From Catenuloplanes niger (GTDB taxonomy: Bacteria > Actinomycetota > Actinomycetes > Mycobacteriales > Micromonosporaceae): a DNA stretch of 64,000 nt. A model generated the notes under the pieces. The model made no database searches and was not told where the DNA came from. It worked only from the letters and a program-made list of their open reading frames with translations. Of the stretch, positions 43,641 through 52,232 are shown in pieces. The translations under genes were made by a program, and so were the position numbers. Each line of letters starts with the position of its first letter. The first letter of the stretch is position 1. Location of the stretch: the NCBI RefSeq assembly GCF_031458255.1, contig NZ_JAVDYC010000001.1, positions 9,410,501-9,474,500 on the forward strand, given 5' to 3'.

Positions 43641-43676
43641 GCGAGCGAACCGGCGACCGAACCGGCGAGCGAACCG
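43641..43676. repeat. Three tandem 12-bp repeats
   Basis: GCGAGCGAACCG, GCGACCGAACCG and GCGAGCGAACCG follow head to tail in the 142-base gap between the SDR gene and the lysR-type gene. Confidence 0.7.
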
Positions 43677-43701
43677 ATACGCGCCCGGTGCCCGCGGCGC
43701 G

Positions 43702-44583
43702 TCAGGGGCGGGGCAGGAGCCGGGCGGCGGCGCCGGTGAACTCGGCGACCAGCGGATCGGTCTCCCCGGTACGGGTGACGACCACGACCCGGCACGGTGC
43801 CGCGCCGGCGATCGGCACGGAGACCAGCCCGGCGCGCAGCGTGAAGCGCCGGTCGCCGGCCGGCAGGACCGCGACCGCGGTGCCGTCCGCGATCGCCTCG
43901 AGCTTGTCCTCGTACGAATCCGCGGTGCCCGGCCCGAGCGGCGCCGGCGTCCCGTCCGGGCGCGGCTCGAGGCGCCAGAAACCGAGCCAGTCCGCGCCCG
44001 TGCCGGCGCAGCCGACCAGCGGCTCCGGGTCGAGGTCGGCCACGGTGACCGACTCCTTCCCGGCCAGGCGGTGGGTCTCCGGCACGACCAGGACCAGCGG
44101 CTCGTCGTAGAGCGCGGCCACGTCGAGCCCGTCGGCCGGTACCGGCAGCGGCGCCCGGGTGACCAGCGCGTCGACCCGCTCGTCCCGCAGCGCGCCGACG
44201 TCCCGCGCCCCGAGGTGCCGGGTGCGCACCCGCAGGCCCGGGAACCGGTGACGCAGGTCGCGGACCGCGGGGGTGACCACGAGGTCGTCCGCGTACCCGA
44301 TGGTGATCGTGCCGGCCGCCGCGCGGGCGGTCAGCACGGCCTGCCCGGCGCCGTGCAGCAGCGTTCGCGCCTCGGGCAGGAACGCGGCACCGGCCGCGGT
44401 GAGCCGGCTGCCCTGCCGGGTGCGTTCCAGCAGGCGTACGCCGAGCGCGGCCTCGAGGCGCTGGATCTGCCGGCTCAGCGACGGCTGGGCGACCCGCAGT
44501 TCCTCGGCCGCCCGCGCGTAGTTCAGGTGCGCCGCGACGACCGTGAAGTACCGGACCAGCCGGAGATCCAGATCGGGTAACAC
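43702..44583 (-). CDS. LysR family regulator
   Basis: The 293-residue protein has a typical N-terminal winged helix-turn-helix (LRLVRYFTVVAAHLNYARAAEELRVAQPSLSRQI type, residues about 6-40) and a periplasmic-binding-like effector domain (TITIGYADDLV onward). It is transcribed toward the SDR gene, which may be its target, and diverges from the DGPF/sigma operon. GTG start, with an alternative a few codons in. Confidence 0.92.
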   Translation of the reverse strand: MLPDLDLRLVRYFTVVAAHLNYARAAEELRVAQPSLSRQIQRLEAALGVRLLERTRQGSRLTAAGAAFLPEARTLLHGAGQAVLTARAAAGTITIGYADDLVVTPAVRDLRHRFPGLRVRTRHLGARDVGALRDERVDALVTRAPLPVPADGLDVAALYDEPLVLVVPETHRLAGKESVTVADLDPEPLVGCAGTGADWLGFWRLEPRPDGTPAPLGPGTADSYEDKLEAIADGTAVAVLPAGDRRFTLRAGLVSVPIAGAAPCRVVVVTRTGETDPLVAEFTGAAARLLPRP

Positions 44584-44655
44584 GCCACCAGCCTATCCGT
44601 GATGCGTGTCCGGCATGACGACCGCGCGGGCCGGCGAAAAAAGGCCCACGGGCGA

Positions 44656-44682
44656 TGTCGAGATCGTGGTGGCGACTCCGTC
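44656..44682 (+). promoter_or_regulatory. Candidate ECF42-type promoter (TGTCGA-N17-CGTC)
   Basis: TGTCGA at 44656-44661 and CGTC at 44679-44682 are 17 bases apart, 56 bases upstream of the DGPF gene start. From memory, ECF42 sigma factors recognise a TGTCGA-type -35 and a CG-rich -10 upstream of their own DGPF operons, so this would be the autoregulated promoter. Confidence 0.5.
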
Positions 44683-44737
44683 TCCCCGGTGAAAGGTGGC
44701 GACAATGGGTTCCACCGGACGACCGAGGAGACCGATC

Positions 44738-45145
44738 ATGGCGAAGTATCTGCTGCTCAAGCACTACCGCGGCGCGCCGGCGGCGGTGAACGACGTACCG
44801 ATGACGCAGTGGGCCCCGGAGGAGGTGACCGCGCACGTGGCGTACATGAACGCGTTCGCGGACCGGCTGCGGGAGAGCGGCGAGTTCGTGGACGGGCAGG
44901 CGCTGGCCCCGCAGGGTGAGTGGGTGCGGTACGACGGGGAGGGCCGCCCGCCGGTGACGGACGGACCGTTCGCGGAGACGAAGGATCTGATCGCGGGATG
45001 GATGGTGATCGACGTGGACGGTCACGAGCGGGCGGTGGAGCTGGCCGGGGAGCTGTCCGCGGCGCCGGGGGCCGGTGGGAAGCCGATCCACGAGTGGCTG
45101 GAGCTGCGCCCGTTCCTCACCTCGTCGCACACGATCACGGAGTGA
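44738..45145 (+). CDS. DGPF/YCII domain protein
   Basis: The 135-residue protein shows the YCII-related fold with the eponymous VTDGPFAETKDLIAGWMVIDVDG motif near residues 73-95. DGPF proteins are conserved partners of ECF42 sigma factors; their biochemical role is not settled. GAGGAG precedes the ATG, and the stop overlaps the sigma factor start (GTGA). Confidence 0.92.
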   Translation: MAKYLLLKHYRGAPAAVNDVPMTQWAPEEVTAHVAYMNAFADRLRESGEFVDGQALAPQGEWVRYDGEGRPPVTDGPFAETKDLIAGWMVIDVDGHERAVELAGELSAAPGAGGKPIHEWLELRPFLTSSHTITE

Positions 45146-46263
45146 GGGAACTCGTCCCGGCCGTGATCGGCGTCCTCGTCCGCCGCGGAGCTGACTTCGC
45201 GGCGGCCGAGGACGCGGTCCAGGACGCGCTGGTCGAGGCGCTGCGGACATGGCCGGCGGACCCGCCGAAGGACCCGTTGGCGTGGCTGGTCACGGTGGCC
45301 TGGCGGCGGTTCGTCGACGCGGCGCGGGCCGACGCGGCCCGCCGCCGGCGCGAGGACCTGATCGAGCGGCAGCCGGCACCGGGGCCGGCGAACACCGCCG
45401 ACGACGACCTGCACCTGTACTTCCTGTGCGCGCACCCGTCGCTGTCGGCGTCCTCCGCGGTCGCGCTGACGCTGCGCGCGGTCGGCGGGCTCACCACCCG
45501 GCAGATCGCGGCCGCGTACCTGGTGCCGGAGGCGACGATGGCGCAGCGGATCAGCCGGGCCAAGCGGACCGTGTCCGGCGTGCGGTTCGACCGGCCGGGC
45601 GACGTCGCGACCGTGCTGCGCGTGCTCTACCTGGTCTTCAACGAGGGCTACTCCGGCGACGTCGACCTGTCCGCGGAGGCGATCCGGCTGACCCGGCAGC
45701 TCGCGGCCGGGTACGACCATCCGGAGGTGTCCGGGCTGCTCGCGCTGATGCTGTTGCACCACGCGCGGCGGGCGTCCCGGACCGGGCCGGGCGGCGAGCT
45801 GGTGCCGCTCGCGGCGCAGGACCGGAGCCGCTGGGACACCGCGCTGATCGCGGAGGGCGTGGCGATCCTGCAGGCCGCGCTGGCCCGGGACCGGCTCGGC
45901 GAGTTCCAGGCGCAGGCCGCGATCGCGGCGCTGCACGCGGACGCGCCGACCGCGGCGGAGACCGACTGGGTGCAGATCCTCGAGTGGTACGACGAGCTGG
46001 CCGGGCTGACGGACAGCCCGGTCGTGCGGCTCAACCGGGCGGTCGCGGTCGGCGAGGTGGACGGGCCGCGGGCCGGGCTGGCCGCGCTCGCGGCGCTGGA
46101 CGACTCGCTGCCGCGCTACACCGCGGTGGCGGCGTACCTGCGCGAGCGGGCCGGGGAGCTGGACACGGCCGCGCGGCTCTACGCGGAGGCCGCGGACCGC
46201 GCACCCCACCTGGCCGAACGTGACCATCTGATCCGCCAGGCGGCCCGGCTCAACGCGCGCTGA
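45142..46263 (+). CDS. ECF42-like RNA polymerase sigma factor with C-terminal extension
   Basis: The 373-residue protein has sigma region 2 (DFAAAEDAVQDALVEALRTWP, then PLAWLVTVAWRRFVDAAR), region 4 (LTTRQIAAAYLVPEATMAQRISRAK) and a ~200-residue TPR-like extension typical of the ECF42 group (VFNEGYSGD, HPEVSGLLALMLLHHAR, SPVVRLNRAVAVGEVDGP). No anti-sigma factor is nearby, consistent with control through the extension. It is translationally coupled to the DGPF gene. Confidence 0.92.
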   Translation: MRELVPAVIGVLVRRGADFAAAEDAVQDALVEALRTWPADPPKDPLAWLVTVAWRRFVDAARADAARRRREDLIERQPAPGPANTADDDLHLYFLCAHPSLSASSAVALTLRAVGGLTTRQIAAAYLVPEATMAQRISRAKRTVSGVRFDRPGDVATVLRVLYLVFNEGYSGDVDLSAEAIRLTRQLAAGYDHPEVSGLLALMLLHHARRASRTGPGGELVPLAAQDRSRWDTALIAEGVAILQAALARDRLGEFQAQAAIAALHADAPTAAETDWVQILEWYDELAGLTDSPVVRLNRAVAVGEVDGPRAGLAALAALDDSLPRYTAVAAYLRERAGELDTAARLYAEAADRAPHLAERDHLIRQAARLNAR

Positions 46264-46303
46264 CCACGTCATGTGCACGCTCACAACGCATTGATGACGC
46301 CCA

Positions 46304-46331
46304 TTGACATCGCCTGAGTGAGCGCTAACAT
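46304..46331 (+). promoter_or_regulatory. Promoter with overlapping LacI-type operator
   Basis: TTGACA at 46304-46309 and TAACAT at 46326-46331 are 16 bases apart. A near-palindrome TGAGCGCTAA (46319-46328) overlaps the spacer and -10. GAGCGCT-centred palindromes are typical LacI-family operators for actinobacterial glycosidase genes. It would drive the decayed and intact GH43 genes downstream. The regulator gene is not adjacent. Confidence 0.6.
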
Positions 46332-46390
46332 CACCTCACGTCGATTTGTAAACGGCAGGTTTCGCCGTGGCGCTGAGAGGACGGTCCGCC

Positions 46391-47148
46391 ATGCCCCTGT
46401 CCCGGAGGTCGTTTCACCGGATGGCGGCGCTGGGCGCGGCCGCCGGCGCCACCGGGGCGCCGGCCACACCGGCTACCGGCGGGTCCGGATGCGCTCGCTG
46501 AACACGCACACCTGGGCGCCGACCGCGTTCTGGGACGCGGCGCGCGGGCAGTACGGCATCGTCTACTCCGCGAACAACGGCGCCGACGTGCTCATGGTCA
46601 ACTACACGTCGGACTTCCGGACCGTCGGCGCGCAGCAGGTCTGCTTCAGCCCCGGCTTCCCGGTGCTGGACGGCGACGTCGTGGTCGACGGGTCCACGTT
46701 CTACCTACAAGAACCTCGACACCGGGCTGCTGTACGGCGCCCGCTCGTCCACCGGCGCGGCGAACAGCTACACCGGTACGTACGGCACGCGAACCACCTG
46801 GGCCGGCTGGACGCGTACCCGTTCGACCCGCACGCCGACCAACTGTGGCGGATGGTGCCCGGCCTGGCGTCCTCGTCCGGCGTGTCGTTCGAGTCGGTCA
46901 ACTACCCGGGCCGATTCCTGCGGCACGCCGACTACGAGATCCGGCTCGACGCGAACGACGGCACGGCCACGTTCTGCGCGGACGCCACCTTCACCCGGGT
47001 GGCCGGGCTGGCGGACGCCGCCTGGTCGTCGTTCCGGTCCCACAACGTCCCGGACCGCTACCTGCGGCACCTCAACTACACGCTGCGCATCGATCCGATC
47101 AGCACCGCCACCGAGCGGTCCGACGCGACATTCCGGGTGGTCTCATGA
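46391..47148 (+). pseudogene. Decayed GH43-AbfB arabinofuranosidase-like gene
   Basis: An ATG at 46391 opens a Tat signal (SRRSFHRMAALGAAAG) in one frame, which stops at 46499. GH43 propeller sequence (NTHTWAPTAFWDAARGQYG ... GSTFYL) continues in a second frame, then YKNLDTGLLYGARSSTG in the first frame again from 46706. The AbfB carbohydrate-binding domain (RYVRHANHLGRL, SFESVNYPGRFLRH, ATFRVVS) then runs in the second frame to the stop. The propeller ends are missing. At least three frame breaks and internal deletions make a functional product unlikely. Its stop overlaps the ATG of the intact paralogue. Confidence 0.8.
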
Positions 47149-48557
47149 AGGCACGTGTCCTGACCGTCGTACTCGCCCTGCTCCTGCCGCTGCTCACCGT
47201 CGCGACGCCGGCGCGGGCCGCGACCTACACCGGTTACCTGATGGCGCACTTCACCGGGGAGTCGTCGGACGGGCAGCAGATCCATCTGGCGCACAGCACG
47301 GACGGGCTGCGCTGGACCGACCTGAACAACGGCGCGCCGGTGGTGCGCACCACGGTCGGCACCCGCGGCGTCCGCGACCCCGCGATCGTGCGGTCACCGG
47401 CCGGCGACCGGTACTGGATCATCGCGACCGACCTGTGCATCGGCTGCGGACAGGACTGGTCCGCGGCGATCAACAACGGCAGCCGCAACCTGGTGGTGTG
47501 GGAGTCGGCGGACCTGATCACCTGGTCCGCGCCGTGGCTGCTCAACGTGGCCGGCGCGATCCCGGACGGGCGCAACGCGTGGGCGCCGGAGGCGATCTGG
47601 AACCCGGACACCGGCGACTACGTGCTGTACTGGGCGACGAACGTGCCGCAGAACGGCGCCACCAAGCACCGGATCTACCACGCGCGCACGTCGAACTTCC
47701 GGTCGATCACCACGCCGGCGCCGTACATCGTCCGGCCCGGCGCTCAGGAGATCATCGACACGCAGATCGTGGAGTCGAACACCGGCGGCTACCGGTACGT
47801 GCGGACGTCCGGCGACGGGCAGATCACGATCGAGGGCAGCAACAGCATCCTGGGTACGTGGACCATGCTCGGCAACCTGTCCGGGCTCGGGCTGACCGGG
47901 GCGCAGGTCGAGGGCCCGATGTGGACGAGGTTCAACGACCGCAACGAGTGGGCGCTGTACCTCGACCAGTACTCGTCCGGGCGCGGGTACGTGCCGGTGC
48001 TGACCACGAACCCGGCGAGCGCGTCCGCGTACCGGTTGCCGGCCTCCGGGTCGTACGCGATGGGCGGCACCCGGAAGCGGCACGGCTCGATCCTGAACCT
48101 GACCGCGGCCGAGCAGTCCCGGGTCCTCGCGCGGTGGCAGAGCGCGCCGGTGAACCGGCTGCAGTCCTACAACGCCCAGGACCGGTACGTCCGGCACGTC
48201 GACCTGGACGTGCGGATCGACGCGAACGTGAGCCCGGCCGCGGACGCGCAGTTCCGGCTCGTGGCCGGCCTGGCGGGCGGTTCCGGCACGGTGTCGTTCG
48301 AGTCGGTCAACTACCCCGGCCACTACCTGCGGCACTACGGGTTCGACTTCCGGCTGGAGCCGGGTGACGGCAGCGCCACGTTCGCCGGCGACGCCACGTT
48401 CCGCCGGGTGGCCGGGCTCGCGGACTCGTCGTGGAGCTCGTTCCAGTCGTACAACTACCCGGACCGGTACGTCCGGCACCGCGACTACCTGCTGCGCCTC
48501 GACCCGATCACGGACGCCACCGGCCGGGCCGACGCCACGTTCCGCGTGACGTCGTGA
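47145..48557 (+). CDS. Secreted GH43-like glycosidase with AbfB domain
   Basis: The 470-residue secreted protein has a Sec signal peptide (VVLALLLPLLTVATPARA) and a GH43-like propeller (about 27-325: YLMAHFTGESSDGQQIHLAHS, GVRDPAIVR, NAWAPEAIWN, QVEGPMW with the candidate acid Glu). A C-terminal AbfB arabinose-binding trefoil domain (about 335-470) has three repeats such as SFESVNYPGHYLRH and YPDRYVRHRDY. AbfB domains bind arabinofuranose side chains, so arabinoxylan or arabinan is the likely substrate. ATGA overlap with the decayed gene upstream. Confidence 0.92.
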   Translation: MKARVLTVVLALLLPLLTVATPARAATYTGYLMAHFTGESSDGQQIHLAHSTDGLRWTDLNNGAPVVRTTVGTRGVRDPAIVRSPAGDRYWIIATDLCIGCGQDWSAAINNGSRNLVVWESADLITWSAPWLLNVAGAIPDGRNAWAPEAIWNPDTGDYVLYWATNVPQNGATKHRIYHARTSNFRSITTPAPYIVRPGAQEIIDTQIVESNTGGYRYVRTSGDGQITIEGSNSILGTWTMLGNLSGLGLTGAQVEGPMWTRFNDRNEWALYLDQYSSGRGYVPVLTTNPASASAYRLPASGSYAMGGTRKRHGSILNLTAAEQSRVLARWQSAPVNRLQSYNAQDRYVRHVDLDVRIDANVSPAADAQFRLVAGLAGGSGTVSFESVNYPGHYLRHYGFDFRLEPGDGSATFAGDATFRRVAGLADSSWSSFQSYNYPDRYVRHRDYLLRLDPITDATGRADATFRVTS

Positions 48558-48607
48558 CCGCGTGACGCCGTACCGCCCGGCAGCCTCATGATCGGGGTTT
48601 CCCGCCG

Positions 48608-49762
48608 TCAGTCGTGCCGGGGCGGATCGATGACCTCGTACGCGGTGATCAGGCCGAGGAGGTTGCCGAGCGCACCGGTGCCGTCGGTGAGCGCGTCGGT
48701 GATCTCCGCGTTGAGCGACAGGCGCGGGGCGAGCTCCGCGGTCGGCGTGCCGAGCGCCTCCGCGGCCGTGGACACCAGGCCGACCACGAACGCCTCGTCG
48801 GCCGGCAGGTTGAGCCGGCGGGCCAGGTTCTGCGCCATCCGGGCGCGGCCGAGACCGGCCGGGGTCTGGCGCAGCACCTCCTCGTCGCCGACCGTGTCGC
48901 CGGCGAGCATCAGCGTGGTCCAGTCCCGCAGCCGGTCCTCACCGAGCAGCAGGATCGCCTCCTGCACGGACTTGACCTGCACCGGCAGGCCGAGCGGATC
49001 CGCGTTCGCGGCCGCGAGCATGCGCACGGACAGCGTGGCGTCCGAGGTGATCAGCGAGCTGACCTGGGAGTGCGGCAGGTTGTTGTCGACCAGCATGCCG
49101 AGCAGCTCCATGCCGCGCAGGCGGGGGGCCGGGAGCGCGGCCGCGGAGACCACCTCCGGGCGGGAGATCGCGTAGCCCTGGAAGCCGTCGAAGCCCGCGG
49201 CCAGCGCGAACTCCATGTGCTCCGCGTTCTCGACCCGTTCCGCGATCACCGTGATCTGCGGGTACGCGCGGCACAGCGCGAGCGTGGCCAGGATGTCGTC
49301 GCGGGTCGACTCCAGCACGTCGACCTTCACGAACGCGGCCAGCGGCAGCAGCCGGTCCGCGCCGGTGCCGGGCACGAAGTCGTCCAGCGCCACCTCGTAG
49401 CCCTCGTTGACCAGGCGGCGCACGCCGGCGACGACCGCGTCGTCCACGTCGATCGTCTCCAGGATCTCCAGGACGACCTTGTCCGGCCCGAACGGCAGCG
49501 GCAGCTCCCCCGTCACGAACTCGCGGGTCAGGTTCAGGAAACACCGCGCGCCGCCGCCCAGCGACTCCAGCCCGATGTCGGTGATCGACGTGACGATCAC
49601 CTGGCTGGTCGCGCCCGAGTCCCGGTGCGTCGCCTCCAGCGCGGACGAGTCGCGGCGGAACAGCAGCTCGTGGCCGATGACCGCCCGCTTGCGGTCGAGG
49701 ACCGCCTGGCGGCCCACGTGTACGGTCCGCGCGGCGCGCGCACCTTCGGGGGAGTTGGACAT
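48608..49762 (-). CDS. EAL-HDOD signalling protein
   Basis: The 384-residue protein has an N-terminal EAL domain (VHVGRQAVLDRKRAVIGHELLFR, with ELL in place of EAL; VLEILETIDVDD; ALDDFVPGTG; KVDVLE; AERVEN) and a C-terminal HDOD domain (VSSLITSDATLSVRMLAAAN). The YuxH-type combination often binds rather than hydrolyses c-di-GMP, and the altered EAL motif makes enzyme activity doubtful. It stands as a single gene. Confidence 0.9.
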   Translation of the reverse strand: MSNSPEGARAARTVHVGRQAVLDRKRAVIGHELLFRRDSSALEATHRDSGATSQVIVTSITDIGLESLGGGARCFLNLTREFVTGELPLPFGPDKVVLEILETIDVDDAVVAGVRRLVNEGYEVALDDFVPGTGADRLLPLAAFVKVDVLESTRDDILATLALCRAYPQITVIAERVENAEHMEFALAAGFDGFQGYAISRPEVVSAAALPAPRLRGMELLGMLVDNNLPHSQVSSLITSDATLSVRMLAAANADPLGLPVQVKSVQEAILLLGEDRLRDWTTLMLAGDTVGDEEVLRQTPAGLGRARMAQNLARRLNLPADEAFVVGLVSTAAEALGTPTAELAPRLSLNAEITDALTDGTGALGNLLGLITAYEVIDPPRHD

Positions 49763-49817
49763 GGCCGCCGTATCGGCGGCGTACGTCCGGAGCTGAACCT
49801 TTCCCGCACCGTGACCG

Positions 49818-50003
49818 CTACCCGGCGGCGCCGGCGAACGCCTCGATCGCGTCCAGGTCCGCCGGTTGCAGGCCGCGCCGCGAGTCCGGCGCGACCAGCA
49901 TCGCCCGGCCGTCCGCGGTGAGCGCGTCCCGGGCCGCACCGGGCGGCGGCAGCGCCTCGTCGTCGGTCCAGATCAGTCGCCGGCCAGTCTGCCCGGCCGG
50001 CAC
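49818..50003 (-). CDS. Small hypothetical protein or gene remnant
   Basis: The 61-residue frame has over 90% G/C in third codon positions, a coding-like pattern, and reads CPAGQTGRR-like N-terminus then LIWTDDEALPPPGAARDAL and ADLDAIEAFAG. No family was recognised. It lies 49 bases downstream of the SDR stop on the same strand and may be the end of a lost gene or a small independent protein. Confidence 0.35.
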   Translation of the reverse strand: MPAGQTGRRLIWTDDEALPPPGAARDALTADGRAMLVAPDSRRGLQPADLDAIEAFAGAAG

Positions 50004-50052
50004 CGTCGCGCGGTCCCGCGGCGGGCACGTCGCCGCCGCGGGACCGTGCGGG

Positions 50053-50802
50053 TCAGATCTGGTTCTCGCCGCCGTCGACGTACAGGTTCGCGCCGAGCAT
50101 GTAGCTGCTGTCGTCCGAGGCCAGGAACGCCACCGCGGCCGCGACCTCGTCCGGGCGCCCCATCCGGCCGATCGCCACGTTCGCGCCCAGGGCCGCCTTC
50201 GCCACCGCCTCGTTCTCCGCGCCGACCAGCTCGGTCACCCCGGACGTGTCGATCGGTCCGGCCGAGATCGCGTTGACCCGGACGCCGCGGCCCTTCAGCT
50301 CGTTCGCCCAGGTCCGGGCGAACGTGCGGACCGCCGCCTTGGACGCCGCGTACGCACCGAACGCCACCGTGCCGTGCCCGGCCGCGGTGGAGGCGTTGAG
50401 GATCACCGACGCGCCCTCGTTGAGCAGCGGGAGCGCTCCCTGCACGGTGAGCATCGTGCCGCGCACGTTGACCGCGAAGATCCGGTCCAGCTCCGCCACG
50501 GTCAGCTGCTCCAGCGTCGCGTGCGAGGCCGTACCCGCGTTCGCGAACAGCACGTCCAGTCCTCGCCCGCGTGCCCGCACCGCGTCGTAGAGCCGCTCCA
50601 GGTCGGCCGGCTCGGTGACGTCGCCGGGCACCGCCGTGACCCCGTCGCCGATCTCCGCCACCGCCTCCTCCAGCAGCTCCGTGCGCCGTCCGGTGATGAA
50701 CACGTGCGCGCCCTCGGCCACCAGCCGCCGTGCCGTGGCGCGCCCGATCCCGCGCGTCCCGCCGCCGGTGACCACCGCGGTCCTGCCGTTCAACCTGCTC
50801 AT
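50053..50802 (-). CDS. Short-chain dehydrogenase/reductase, TetR-linked
   Basis: The 249-residue classical SDR has VVTGGGTRGIGRATA, the catalytic YAASKAAV, NAISAGPIDTSGV and the C-terminal LASDDSSYMLGANLYVDGG typical of 3-oxoacyl-ACP-reductase-like enzymes. The ATG is five bases after GGAGG. It is divergent from a TetR gene with two operator copies between them, so the SDR is probably induced when the TetR ligand, perhaps its substrate, is present. Confidence 0.93.
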   Translation of the reverse strand: MSRLNGRTAVVTGGGTRGIGRATARRLVAEGAHVFITGRRTELLEEAVAEIGDGVTAVPGDVTEPADLERLYDAVRARGRGLDVLFANAGTASHATLEQLTVAELDRIFAVNVRGTMLTVQGALPLLNEGASVILNASTAAGHGTVAFGAYAASKAAVRTFARTWANELKGRGVRVNAISAGPIDTSGVTELVGAENEAVAKAALGANVAIGRMGRPDEVAAAVAFLASDDSSYMLGANLYVDGGENQI

Positions 50803-50832
50803 CCCAGCCTCCGGTTCATCCTTCAGCACCGA

Positions 50833-50878
50833 TCGGTACCGAAATGGACCGTAGCAGTTCCAAACCAATCGGTACCGA
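50833..50878. promoter_or_regulatory. Paired TetR operators ATCGGTACCGAA
   Basis: The perfect palindrome TCGGTACCGA occurs at 50833-50842 and again at 50869-50878, each inside the longer match ATCGGTACCGAA, with centres 36 bases apart. One sits close to each divergent start, which fits joint repression of the SDR and tetR genes. Confidence 0.7.
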
Positions 50879-50895
50879 AGGGTATGATCGAGATC

Positions 50896-51504
50896 ATGGA
50901 TGACACCCGCAGATCGCCGATCGGCCGACCGCGCGGCTTCGACGCCGACCAGGCCCTCGAACGGGCCATGCGGGTCTTCTGGGAGCAGGGCTACGAGGGC
51001 GCCAGCCTGGCCGACCTGACCGCCGCCATGGGCATCACCAAGACCAGCATGTACGCGGCGTTCGGCAACAAGGAGGAGCTGTTCCGCAAGGCCGTGAAGC
51101 GCTACGAGGAGGGCCCGGCCGCGTACGTGGCGTGCGCGCTGGCGAAACCCACGGCGCGCGAGGTCGCCACCGCGTTCCTCACCGGCTCGGTCACGGCCAG
51201 CACGCTCCCGGACAGCCCGGCCGGCTGCCTGAGCGTGCAGGGTTCGCTGGCCGCCGGCGAGACCGGGCGGACCGCCCGCGAGCTGCTCACCGACTGGCGC
51301 AACCACGGCCGTGCGCTGCTGCGGGACCGCTTCCAGCGCGCCCTCGACGACGGCGACCTGCCCGCCGGCTCGGACCCGGCACTGATCGCCCGCTACGTGA
51401 TGACGATCGCCAACGGCATCGCCGTCCAGGCCGCCGGCGGCACCACCCGCGACGAGCTCCAGGAGGTCGCCACCGCCGCCCTGCGGCACTGGCCACCGGC
51501 CTGA
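50896..51504 (+). CDS. TetR family regulator
   Basis: The 202-residue protein has a TetR helix-turn-helix (ASLADLTAAMGITKTSMYAAFGNKEELF) after the RPRGFDADQALERAMRVFW lead that marks the AcrR-like group regulating SDR genes. The C-terminal domain (ARELLTDWRNHGRALLRDRF) matches the same subgroup. ATG 50896 gives the usual N-terminus, and ATG 50884 is possible. It converges with the split-barrel gene. Confidence 0.92.
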   Translation: MDDTRRSPIGRPRGFDADQALERAMRVFWEQGYEGASLADLTAAMGITKTSMYAAFGNKEELFRKAVKRYEEGPAAYVACALAKPTAREVATAFLTGSVTASTLPDSPAGCLSVQGSLAAGETGRTARELLTDWRNHGRALLRDRFQRALDDGDLPAGSDPALIARYVMTIANGIAVQAAGGTTRDELQEVATAALRHWPPA

Positions 51505-51915
51505 TCAGTGCTCCGCGCGGCGCGCCTCGTACCAGTTCGCGCCCACCGGCTCACCGGCCATGTTCCAGCTCCACGAGACGCGCGGCACGATCCGCAGGAA
51601 CACGCCCGGCCCCATCATGCCGGTCCGCTCCACCGGCCCGTCCGCGTCACCGTAGATCCGCACGCCGCGCGCGACGAACGGGTCGAACGACACCATGTCG
51701 TCCACCACCAGCGCCACCCGCCGGTTGCCGGCCCGCACGTTGCGGATCTTGCGCGTCCGCAGGACCGACTCCCCCGTACCCCCGACCCAGAAGACCTCGC
51801 CGTCGAACTCGTACGCCACCGGCACCGCGTCCGGCTGCCCGCCCGCGTCGACCGTCGCCAGCCGGCCCAGCGCGTGCGACCGCAGATACGCGATCTCCTC
51901 ATCCGTGAAGGCCAC
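51505..51915 (-). CDS. PPOX-class split-barrel oxidoreductase, probably F420-dependent
   Basis: The 136-residue protein is a pyridoxamine-5'-phosphate-oxidase-like split barrel: FTDEEIAYLRSHALGRLATVDAGGQPDAVPVAYEF, then VGGTGESVLRTRKIRNVR and VVDDMVSFDPF. This pattern is that of actinobacterial PPOX-class F420-dependent family proteins; cofactor use is inferred. The GTG was chosen because GGGGAGGGG lies just upstream, discarding a 15-residue extension. Confidence 0.85.
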   Translation of the reverse strand: MAFTDEEIAYLRSHALGRLATVDAGGQPDAVPVAYEFDGEVFWVGGTGESVLRTRKIRNVRAGNRRVALVVDDMVSFDPFVARGVRIYGDADGPVERTGMMGPGVFLRIVPRVSWSWNMAGEPVGANWYEARRAEH

Positions 51916-52232
51916 CGGTCCCCTCCCCGTCCGCGCCGACGCATCGACCCACAGCCGCACTATAGGCCCCCACCGCGCGGCAGACCGGCAGCCGCGACCG
52001 CGCGGCGGGCCGCGATCGCGGCCGGGATCAGGTGGTCACGACGCGCCCCGGTCACCCGCGACGCGAGGTCGGCCGCGGTCAGGTGCCGAGCCCGCGCGTC
52101 CGGGCCACGGCTGCCAACTGTCGAAGAAAGACAGAAGGCGGCTCCTGACCGACAGTTACGCCTTCCCCCGCCGGCTCTTCCCTTCACACCATGGGCACTG
52201 CACGACAACCCATGGAGAGGGGCGGATACGCC
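51916..52232. other. Intergenic region with an 8-bp inverted repeat
   Basis: No gene is visible in about 315 bases. AACTGTCG (52116-52123) is repeated in inverted orientation as CGACAGTT (52150-52157). Lower GC from 52120 to 52200 suggests the promoter of the secreted protein lies here. Confidence 0.4.
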
